Positions 1 to 5,768 of a DNA stretch of 7,957 nucleotides are shown piece after piece. The notes below the pieces were generated by a model that was given only the letters and a program-made list of their open reading frames with translations, was not told the origin of the DNA and searched no databases. A program made the position numbers and the translations under genes. This DNA comes from an uncultured bacterium (GTDB lineage Bacteria > Verrucomicrobiota > Lentisphaeria > Victivallales > UBA1829), in NCBI GenBank assembly GCA_900549045.1, contig URNE01000089.1, positions 1 to 7,957 on the forward strand, given 5' to 3'. How positions within the stretch are numbered: the stretch's first letter is position 1; every line of letters begins with the position of its first letter.

Positions 1-992
1 AAAAATTCCCCGTTCTCGGCTTCGATATTGGCGGAACGAAAATTGCAATCTGTCTCGCGATGAGCGACGGAACGGTCCTCGCATCCGGACGCGTCAGCAA
101 CAAAATGAAAAAGCCGGACGAGGTTCTTCCCCTCGTCGTCGCGGAAGGCGAACGCCTCCTCGCGGAAGCCGGACTCGCCAAGAAGGATCTCCGCGCGGTC
201 GGCATCAGCTCGCCCTCCCCGATGGATTTCGACAAAGGGCTCATCTGCAACCCCTGCAACCTCAACGGCTGGATCGACGTTCCCATCCGCGACTATCTCG
301 GCAAGGCGTTTGAAACGGAAGCCTTCTTCGACAACGACGCCAACGGCGCCGGACTCGCCGAATGGTTCTTCGGAGCGGGCAAAGGCACGCAGGACATGAT
401 CTACCTCACCATGTCCACCGGCATCGGCGGCGGCATCATCGCCGGAGGAAAACTCCTCCGCGGAAAACACAACCTCGCCGGAGAAGTCGGTCACATGAGC
501 ATCGACAGCAAAGGACTCAAATGCAACTGCGGTCTCGTCGGCTGCTACGAAGCCTACTGCGGCGGCGTCGCCATGGCGAACAACCTCCGCCGTGAACTTG
601 CGGACAAGCCGGACAGCATGATCGTCCAGCTCGCGGGCGGCGACTACGGCAAGATCGATGCGATCTGCCTGGAAAAAGCCATCCGCGCCAACGATCCGTT
701 CGCTCTGGAATTCTGGGATCGCGTGATGGAGCGCAACGCTCAGGCCATGGGAGCCCTCATCAACGTCTTCAACCCGGAAATGATCGTGCTCGGAACCATC
801 GTCAAAAGCATGGGACCGCTCTTCATGGATCCGCTGATGGCGAAACTGCCGGCTTACGCATGGAAACAGAATATCGACACCTGCAAATTCTCCGTCACCG
901 GAATCTCCGGCAAGAGCGGCGGCGAACTCGCCGGCGTCGCAATCGCCCTCAACTTCCTCTACGAGCGCGGCGACTGGCAGCTGCCCTGGTAA
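1..992 (+). CDS. ROK-family sugar kinase (glucokinase-like), 5' end outside window
   Basis: Cytoplasmic kinase that probably phosphorylates a hexose or amino sugar with ATP. The reading frame is open from position 3 and already contains the ROK phosphate-binding motif DIGGTK at bases 24-41, so the true start lies just upstream of the window and the ATG at position 60 is internal. Further ROK hallmarks are the catalytic Asp in DNDANG (Asp codon 336-338), the glycine-rich STGIGGG stretch, the GEVGH motif (480-494) whose His is a zinc ligand in this family, and the zinc-binding Cys cluster CNCGLVGCYE (522-551). About 330 residues are visible, close to full family length, so probably only a few residues are missing. 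ROK also includes DNA-binding repressors, but no room remains for an N-terminal helix-turn-helix domain unless it is encoded upstream. Glucose, N-acetylglucosamine or N-acetylmannosamine are all possible substrates; the sequence alone does not decide. The next gene follows after 27 bases. Confidence 0.88.
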   Translation, partial: KFPVLGFDIGGTKIAICLAMSDGTVLASGRVSNKMKKPDEVLPLVVAEGERLLAEAGLAKKDLRAVGISSPSPMDFDKGLICNPCNLNGWIDVPIRDYLGKAFETEAFFDNDANGAGLAEWFFGAGKGTQDMIYLTMSTGIGGGIIAGGKLLRGKHNLAGEVGHMSIDSKGLKCNCGLVGCYEAYCGGVAMANNLRRELADKPDSMIVQLAGGDYGKIDAICLEKAIRANDPFALEFWDRVMERNAQAMGALINVFNPEMIVLGTIVKSMGPLFMDPLMAKLPAYAWKQNIDTCKFSVTGISGKSGGELAGVAIALNFLYERGDWQLPW

Positions 993-1003
993 TCATACGG
1001 ATA

Positions 1004-1009
1004 AAGGAA
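1004..1009 (+). promoter_or_regulatory. Shine-Dalgarno for the membrane protein gene
   Basis: AAGGAA lies 10 bases before the ATG at 1020, in the short gap after the kinase stop codon. It supports this start for a gene with no recognised family. Confidence 0.5.
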
Positions 1010-1019
1010 CTGAACGATC

Positions 1020-1520
1020 ATGCGCGTCAACCTCAAAAGCAAATATTCATGCAGACGGAAACGGGATTACGTCACGCTCATCGCTGTCCTGATGTTCTCC
1101 CTGATCGTTCTGTTCGAACTCTATCTGATCTTCATTCTCCCGCTGCAGCTGCGGCGGGAGGATGCCATGGCTCTCCACGTCAACCGCCAGCGCGTCACCA
1201 GGCAGGCGGATGAACTCCGCAGACGATGCGGGGATTTCCTGAAAAACAACTCCGACTCTCTGCGCAAAGGGGAAATCTCCATGGTGCTCTCTTCGCTCGA
1301 CGTGCTGGCGATCTATCTCCGCAACAACCAGGAACATCTGAACATGGCCCAGATCAGGGAGATCAGATCCACCCTCGACCGCTCCGCCGCGCGCGTCAGC
1401 GACTGGGAAAAACAGAGATTCCTTGTCAAACGCGGAACGTTCAACACCTCCCTTCTTCAGAAAAATCTGGAGGAAAAACTGCACCGCTTCGACAAACTCC
1501 TTCCTCAGAAACTGAAATAA
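1020..1520 (+). CDS. Unrecognised protein with one N-terminal membrane span and a helical tail
   Basis: I do not recognise this 166-residue protein. Its N-terminus is strongly basic (residues 1-15 hold seven Lys/Arg). A single hydrophobic segment of about residues 18-40 follows, with one Glu inside it (residue 33). The rest is hydrophilic, rich in Arg, Lys, Glu, Gln and Leu, and looks helical, possibly coiled-coil, from about residue 55 to the end. By the positive-inside rule the N-terminus should face the cytoplasm and the roughly 125-residue tail the periplasm. This is a signal-anchor topology; no signal-peptidase site or lipobox is evident. It sits 27 bases after the sugar kinase and 16 bases before hldA, so it is probably cotranscribed with them. 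The topology recalls small bitopic envelope or division proteins, but no motif supports any such assignment. Codon use matches the neighbours, which supports a real gene. A conflicting antisense frame here is explained by codon bias. Confidence 0.78.
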   Translation: MRVNLKSKYSCRRKRDYVTLIAVLMFSLIVLFELYLIFILPLQLRREDAMALHVNRQRVTRQADELRRRCGDFLKNNSDSLRKGEISMVLSSLDVLAIYLRNNQEHLNMAQIREIRSTLDRSAARVSDWEKQRFLVKRGTFNTSLLQKNLEEKLHRFDKLLPQKLK

Positions 1521-1536
1521 ACTACGGATCCCGATC

Positions 1537-2559
1537 ATGGCTCTCTCCAGCGAACGTATTGAAGAAATTCTGAACCGTGCGAAAAACATGTCCATCGCCG
1601 TTCTCGGCGATCTCATGGTGGACGTCTATCTCATCGGCTCCGCCAACCGCATGTCCCAGGAGGCCCCCGTCCCCGTCCTGCAGGTCAAACGCACAGAACG
1701 CAGACCCGGCGGCGCGGCAAACGTCATGCGCAACATCACATCCTTCGGCGCAAAAGCCGTCGCATTCGGAGTCGTCGGAAACGACGCCCCCGGCGACGAA
1801 CTCCGCAAGCTCCTCGCCGACAACCATGTCGACGAATCCAATATCCTCTCCGACCGCCGCAGAACCACCGAAAAAATGCGCGTCATGACCGCAAACCAGC
1901 AGATCGTCCGCGTCGATTTCGAAGACATCTTCCCCGTCTCCAAAGAAGTCGCGGCGGAAATGGAAGCCCGGCTCGCAAAGCTCATCCGCGAACACAAAGT
2001 CGACGCCGTCATTTTTGAAGATTACAACAAAGGGCTGCTCGACCGTGACACCGTCCAGCGACTCGCCGACATCGCCCGCGAAAACGGAGTCATCACCGCC
2101 CTTGATCCGCACCCGGGGCATCCGATGGAAATTCAGGGGCTCTCGGTCATGACCCCGAACCGCTCCGAAGCTTTCGGGCTCGCCGGACTCTACTGTTACG
2201 ACGCCGTGTCGCCGGTGGAAAACGACAACAATCTCAAGCTCGTCGCCGAACGCATTCTCCGCGCGTGGAACGTCGGCTCTCTGCTCATCACCCTCGGCGC
2301 GCAGGGCATGGCCCTCTTCCGCGACGACGCTCCGCTCCACGCCATCCCGACCAAAGCGAAGGAGGTTTTCGACGTCTCCGGAGCCGGAGACACCGTCATC
2401 GCAATCTACACGCTCTGCCGCGCCGCCGGAGCCGACGAACATGAAGCCGCGGAAATCGCAAACCATGCCGCCGGAATCGTCGTCGGCAAAGTCGGAACCG
2501 CGATCACCTCCCCGGAGGAACTGCTCCGCGTCTTCCGCAGGAATGAAGCGGGAAAATGA
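1537..2559 (+). CDS. hldA: D-glycero-beta-D-manno-heptose-7-phosphate kinase (HldA / RfaE domain I), stand-alone
   Basis: PfkB/ribokinase-fold enzyme that phosphorylates heptose 7-phosphate at C1 on the way to ADP-heptose for the lipopolysaccharide inner core. Visible signatures of the 340 residues are GDLMVDVY (24-31), EAPVPV (42-47), the sugar-binding PGGAANV (57-63), DYNKG (162-166), TPNRSE (206-211) and the anion-hole motif GAGDT (282-286) with Asp285 as catalytic base. The GIVVGKVGTA stretch near the end is typical of RfaE domain I. The protein stops there: the nucleotidyltransferase domain that follows in E. coli HldE is absent, so a separate HldC-type enzyme should be encoded elsewhere. 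In the region where HldE usually has a DPK-type motif, this protein reads DPHPGH (190-195). The start codon follows the previous stop by 16 bases with only a weak GGAT as ribosome site. The stop overlaps the nth start in ATGA. Another PfkB sugar kinase is the main alternative. Confidence 0.85.
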   Translation: MALSSERIEEILNRAKNMSIAVLGDLMVDVYLIGSANRMSQEAPVPVLQVKRTERRPGGAANVMRNITSFGAKAVAFGVVGNDAPGDELRKLLADNHVDESNILSDRRRTTEKMRVMTANQQIVRVDFEDIFPVSKEVAAEMEARLAKLIREHKVDAVIFEDYNKGLLDRDTVQRLADIARENGVITALDPHPGHPMEIQGLSVMTPNRSEAFGLAGLYCYDAVSPVENDNNLKLVAERILRAWNVGSLLITLGAQGMALFRDDAPLHAIPTKAKEVFDVSGAGDTVIAIYTLCRAAGADEHEAAEIANHAAGIVVGKVGTAITSPEELLRVFRRNEAGK

Positions 2560-3194
2560 AAAAACGGGAAAAGATCAATCTCGTCTACGACCTGCTCGAA
2601 GCCGAGTACGGACCACAGGTCTGCGCGCTCGAACACACAACGCCGCTTCAGCTCCTCGTCGCAACGATTCTCTCCGCGCAGTGCACCGACAAGATGGTGA
2701 ACCGGGTGACCGTCGAGCTCTTCGCGAAGTACCGCACCGCGCAGGACTACGCGCAGGCGGAGCCCGCCGAACTCGAATCCATCATCCGCCGCTGCGGATA
2801 TTACCGCGCAAAAGGAGCAAACATCATCGGAGCCTGCAAGCGCATCGTCTCCGACTTCGACGGCGAAGTGCCGGATACCATGGAGGAGCTCACCGCCCTC
2901 CCCGGCGTCGGACGCAAAACCGCGAATGTGGTACTCGGCGACGCCTTCGGCGTTCCCGGGCTCCCGGTCGACACCCACGTCAAGCGCATCGCAAATCTTC
3001 TCGGAATCGTCGATTCGGACGATCCGGTGAAGATTGAATCCGAACTTTGCGCGAATCTTGATCCGCGGCGCTGGAGCCAGTTCTCGCATCTGGTCATCGT
3101 CCACGGACGCGGCATCTGCAAGGCGAACCGCCCGGCGTGCGCACGGTGCGTCCTGAACAAAATCTGCAAATACGGGAAAAAACATGTCGCTTAA
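2556..3194 (+). CDS. nth: Endonuclease III (DNA glycosylase / AP lyase)
   Basis: Base-excision repair enzyme that removes oxidised pyrimidines and nicks the resulting abasic site by beta-elimination. The 212-residue protein has family length (E. coli Nth is 211). It shows LSAQCTD (39-45), the helix-hairpin-helix LPGVGRKTANVV (115-126) with catalytic Lys121, and VDTHVKR (138-144) with catalytic Asp139. The C-terminal [4Fe-4S] ligands Cys188, Cys195, Cys198 and Cys204 are in the canonical C-x6-C-x2-C-x5-C spacing. Lys121 and Asp139 correspond to Lys120 and Asp138 of the E. coli enzyme, so activity is expected. The start ATG overlaps the hldA stop (ATGA, 2556-2559), which suggests translational coupling. 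The 3' end overlaps the next gene by 11 bases. A second repair nuclease, nfo, closes the same gene run. A MutY role is unlikely: the length and the Lys at the active site are those of Nth. Confidence 0.96.
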   Translation: MKKREKINLVYDLLEAEYGPQVCALEHTTPLQLLVATILSAQCTDKMVNRVTVELFAKYRTAQDYAQAEPAELESIIRRCGYYRAKGANIIGACKRIVSDFDGEVPDTMEELTALPGVGRKTANVVLGDAFGVPGLPVDTHVKRIANLLGIVDSDDPVKIESELCANLDPRRWSQFSHLVIVHGRGICKANRPACARCVLNKICKYGKKHVA

Positions 3195-3843
3195 ACAGAA
3201 ATTCAGACAGATCAAGAAACTGCCGGACTGGGTCTACAAGCCGATCGTCTGGCTGCTGCTCCTCTGGCGTTCGACTCTGCGCCGGGAAATTGTGGACGAG
3301 TCGGGCGAAGTGACGAATCCGCAGCCGCCCGCAATCGGCGTCACCTGGCACAACCGTCTGCTCTTTTTCCCGCTCCTGTTTCCCGAAAATCTGCGGAAAA
3401 TGACCTGCGCCGTCATCAGCGCCTCGCGCGACGGACAGTACATCGCGGACCTCGCGGGACAGATGGGCGTCCGCAGCATCCGCGGCTCCAGCCGCAAAAA
3501 AGGCTACTCCGCGCTCCACGGCGTGCTTGAAGCGATCGAAGCGAAAAACTTCGTCTGCTTCACCCCCGACGGCCCGCGCGGTCCCCGCTACCGCATGAGC
3601 CCGGGGCCCATCTATGCGGCAAGCAAGCTCGGCGTGCCGATTGTCCCGCTCGCCATCAATTACAGCTCCTGCTGGGAACTGAACAGCTGGGACCGTTTCC
3701 AGATTCCCAAACCGTTCTCGAAGGTCTCCGTGCATCTCGGCAAAAAGATTTTCGTTCCGCCGGACCTCTCCTCCGAAGAACTCGAAAAATACCGCGTTCT
3801 CGTGGAAGAACGCCTGAACGAAGTTTCGCTCGTTTCCAAATAG
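3184..3843 (+). CDS. DUF374 lysophospholipid acyltransferase-like protein
   Basis: 219-residue protein of the DUF374 group in the lysophospholipid/glycerolipid acyltransferase superfamily, probably acting at the inner membrane on a lipid or lipid A-type acceptor. Signatures are WHNRLL (55-60, where the His fits the acyltransferase catalytic position), SRDG (81-84), RGSSRKKG (100-107) and the strongly conserved TPDGPRGPRY (127-136) with SPG following. The N-terminus carries a basic stretch and then a hydrophobic segment (about 17-28) that could anchor it in the membrane. The start overlaps the end of nth by 11 bases in another frame. This start is favoured because it yields the usual DUF374 N-terminus and has GGGAAA just upstream. 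Proximity to hldA fits an envelope role, but the natural acyl donor and acceptor are not shown by the sequence. The stop TAG also provides the first bases of the cinA ribosome-binding site. Confidence 0.88.
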   Translation: MSLKQKFRQIKKLPDWVYKPIVWLLLLWRSTLRREIVDESGEVTNPQPPAIGVTWHNRLLFFPLLFPENLRKMTCAVISASRDGQYIADLAGQMGVRSIRGSSRKKGYSALHGVLEAIEAKNFVCFTPDGPRGPRYRMSPGPIYAASKLGVPIVPLAINYSSCWELNSWDRFQIPKPFSKVSVHLGKKIFVPPDLSSEELEKYRVLVEERLNEVSLVSK

Positions 3844-3847
3844 GAGG
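3842..3847 (+). promoter_or_regulatory. Strong Shine-Dalgarno overlapping the upstream stop codon, for cinA
   Basis: AGGAGG lies 5 bases before the cinA ATG. Its first two bases are part of the TAG stop of the acyltransferase gene. It is the best match to the anti-Shine-Dalgarno consensus in the window, so cinA can probably initiate well on its own or reinitiate after the upstream gene. Confidence 0.75.
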
Positions 3848-3852
3848 TCGTC

Positions 3853-5073
3853 ATGGAAGTCGCACTGCTCTGCATCGGCGATGAACTGCTGAAGGGGTCC
3901 ACCGTCAACACAAATCTCGCCTTCCTCGGAGAAAAACTGCTCGAAAACGGCATGATTCCGAAACTCTCGCTCGAAGTTCCCGACCGCGACGCCGATATCC
4001 GGGGAGCTCTCGGCTATGCGTTCTCCCGCGCCGACGTCGTCCTCACCTCCGGGGGGCTCGGTCCAACGGCGGACGATCTGACGAAATCCGCCGTTGCGAA
4101 CTGGTTCGGTCTCCCGCTCGTGCACCGTCCCGAGGCGGAACGCGCGGTGCGGATGTACTGGCACAAGCTTCATTCCGGAACAGCTCCGGTTCACTGGACC
4201 CGTCAGGCGGATCTTCCCGAAGGCGCGGAAGCGATCCCGAACGGCTACGGCTCCGCTCCCGGAATCCGACTCGAACGAAACGGGAAAATGATCATCCTCA
4301 TGCCGGGACCGCCCTCCGAACTCCGCCCGATGTTCACGGATTCGGTCCTCCCGCTCCTCAAGGCGAAACAGACGGAACGGGTCTACACCGATCTGCTCCG
4401 CATCGCCGGCGTCGGGGAATCCGAAGTGGAAGACCTCCTCGAACCGCATCTCGTCCCGGAAGTCTCCGCAGCCTACTGCGCCCAGCCCGGACTCGTCCGT
4501 CTCTTTCTCACCTCGAAGGACGACGCTCTGCTGAAACGGGTCGCCGCCGAAGCGCGCGAACTCTTCCGCGCCGACATCCTGCCCGCCGGCGTGACCTCGC
4601 TCCCCGAAGACGTGCTGCGGCTGCTCAAAGCGAAAAAGCTCATGCTCGCAACGGCGGAATCCTGCACGGGCGGAATGATTTCCGAACAGATCACCGCCGT
4701 TCCAGGCTCTTCCAATGCGTTTCTGGGCGGAGTGAATTCGTACGCGAATGAAATCAAAACGCGCTTCCTCGGAGTTTCCGAAGAAACCCTCCGGACCGTC
4801 GGCGCCGTCAGCCGCGAATGCGCCGAAGAAATGGTCAACGGCATTGCGGACCGCGCGAAAGCCGACGCCGCGATTTCCGTAACCGGCATCGCCGGACCCG
4901 GCGGCGCAACGCCCGGAAAACCCGTCGGCCTCGTCTACATCGGTGTCCGGCTGCACACAAAAACCGTGGTTCTGGAGTGTCATTTCCGCGGCGGACGCGA
5001 CCAGGTGCGCGAACGGACCGCGGCCAAAGCGCTCAACACGCTCCGCTCCATGCTCCTGGAGTCGGCGGAATGA
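3853..5073 (+). CDS. cinA: CinA, two-domain competence/damage-inducible protein (putative nicotinamide-nucleotide amidase)
   Basis: 406-residue cytoplasmic protein with both standard CinA parts. The N-terminal molybdopterin-binding-like domain (COG1058, linked in the family to ADP-ribose pyrophosphatase activity) begins with CIGDELLKGSTVNTN and shows SGGLGPTADDLT (66-77) and PGPPSE (151-156). The C-terminal PncC-type domain, which deamidates nicotinamide mononucleotide in NAD salvage, shows AESCTGG (268-274) with candidate catalytic Ser270. It also has NSYANEIK (295-302), GAVSRECAEEM (317-327) and SVTGIAGPGGATPGK (342-356). The family is best known for pyridine-nucleotide turnover; the competence link comes from Gram-positive relatives where it precedes recA. 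No recA is present here. The 3' end overlaps aat by ATGA. All key motifs are present, so I expect a functional enzyme. NMN-amidase activity is a family inference. Confidence 0.95.
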   Translation: MEVALLCIGDELLKGSTVNTNLAFLGEKLLENGMIPKLSLEVPDRDADIRGALGYAFSRADVVLTSGGLGPTADDLTKSAVANWFGLPLVHRPEAERAVRMYWHKLHSGTAPVHWTRQADLPEGAEAIPNGYGSAPGIRLERNGKMIILMPGPPSELRPMFTDSVLPLLKAKQTERVYTDLLRIAGVGESEVEDLLEPHLVPEVSAAYCAQPGLVRLFLTSKDDALLKRVAAEARELFRADILPAGVTSLPEDVLRLLKAKKLMLATAESCTGGMISEQITAVPGSSNAFLGGVNSYANEIKTRFLGVSEETLRTVGAVSRECAEEMVNGIADRAKADAAISVTGIAGPGGATPGKPVGLVYIGVRLHTKTVVLECHFRGGRDQVRERTAAKALNTLRSMLLESAE

Positions 5074-5768
5074 CCCGCCCCTCCATGTTTCCGCCGCCGG
5101 AACAGGCGGACGACGAGGGATGCCTCGGCTACACGCCGTCGCTGAGCCTCCCGATGCTCATCGACGCCTATGCACATGGAATTTTCCCCTGGCCGATCCG
5201 CGAACGCGAAGTTTTCTGGTTCTCCCCGCCAATGCGGAGCGTGCTCCATTTTGACCGCCTTCACATTCCCTCCCGCCTGAAACGCTCGCTCCGTCAACGC
5301 CGCTTTCATCTTAAAATCTCCGAACGGTTCGAAGACGTCATAACAAACTGCTCCCGCGTCCCGCGCAAGGGACAGGACGGCACGTGGATCACCGAGAAAA
5401 TCCGCCGCGCCTACCGCGACTTCCACAAAGCCGGATACGTTCACAGTTTCGAAGCCTGCAACGAAAAAGAGGAACTCGTCGGCGGCATGTACGGAATCTC
5501 CCTCGGACGCGTCTTCTGCGGCGAAAGCATGTTTCACCTTGAGACGGACGCCTCGAAGTTCGCTCTTCTCTCCGCCGTCGCGACTCTGCGGAAATGCGGC
5601 GTCGTCATGCTCGACACCCAGGTTCTCACGCCGCTCCTCGGACGCTTCGGCGCCGTCGAAGTCCCCCGCGCGGAGTTCCTCCGGCTGCTCGAAGCGAACA
5701 TCGGCGACCCGATCCCCGCGGAAGTTCTGCGGGCAAACATCGTTCAGGCGGAGGCCCTCTGCGAATGA
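5070..5768 (+). CDS. aat: Leucyl/phenylalanyl-tRNA-protein transferase
   Basis: Transfers Leu or Phe from aminoacyl-tRNA to proteins with N-terminal Arg or Lys, marking them for degradation by the N-degron pathway (ClpS/ClpAP in E. coli). The 232 residues match family length (E. coli Aat is 234). Motifs are AYAHGIFPW (33-41), WFSPPMRSVL (50-59), GTWIT (104-108), HSFE (125-128), ELVGGMYGI (135-143), CGESMF (150-155) and ASK (161-163). The frame is open upstream to 4818, but the ATG at 5070 is chosen because it overlaps the cinA stop (ATGA) and has GGAG at 5058-5061. It also gives the normal length; the upstream part is a shadow of cinA. One oddity: the region before AYxxGIFPW usually has a GGDL-like sequence, and here it reads GYTPSLSL (20-27). 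The downstream gene starts in another ATGA overlap. Confidence 0.95.
   Translation: MTRPSMFPPPEQADDEGCLGYTPSLSLPMLIDAYAHGIFPWPIREREVFWFSPPMRSVLHFDRLHIPSRLKRSLRQRRFHLKISERFEDVITNCSRVPRKGQDGTWITEKIRRAYRDFHKAGYVHSFEACNEKEELVGGMYGISLGRVFCGESMFHLETDASKFALLSAVATLRKCGVVMLDTQVLTPLLGRFGAVEVPRAEFLRLLEANIGDPIPAEVLRANIVQAEALCE

Noticed and set aside
60..62. ATG at 60 as the start of the ROK kinase
   Set aside because: The essential DIGGTK motif is encoded before it in the same open frame, so this start would remove the ATP site.
3094..4983. A 629-codon open frame on the - strand opposite the acyltransferase and cinA
   Set aside because: It is codon-aligned with the sense genes, so its stops would need TTA, CTA or TCA sense codons, which these genes do not use. 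The translation is low-complexity, Gly/Asp/Arg/Phe-rich and family-less, while the + strand holds clear motifs. The long - strand frames at 1047-1616, 1522-2466, 2406-3215, 4980-5879 and 7102-7938 have the same alignment and explanation.
4818..5069. N-terminal extension of Aat by 84 residues in the same open frame
   Set aside because: The extension lies wholly within cinA, is Arg-rich shadow sequence, and would exceed the family length. The ATG at 5070 has a ribosome site and an ATGA overlap.
5594..5764. Extension of the glycosyltransferase upstream into aat
   Set aside because: The extra residues are Arg/Pro-rich shadow of aat; the ATG at 5765 begins just before the first membrane helix.
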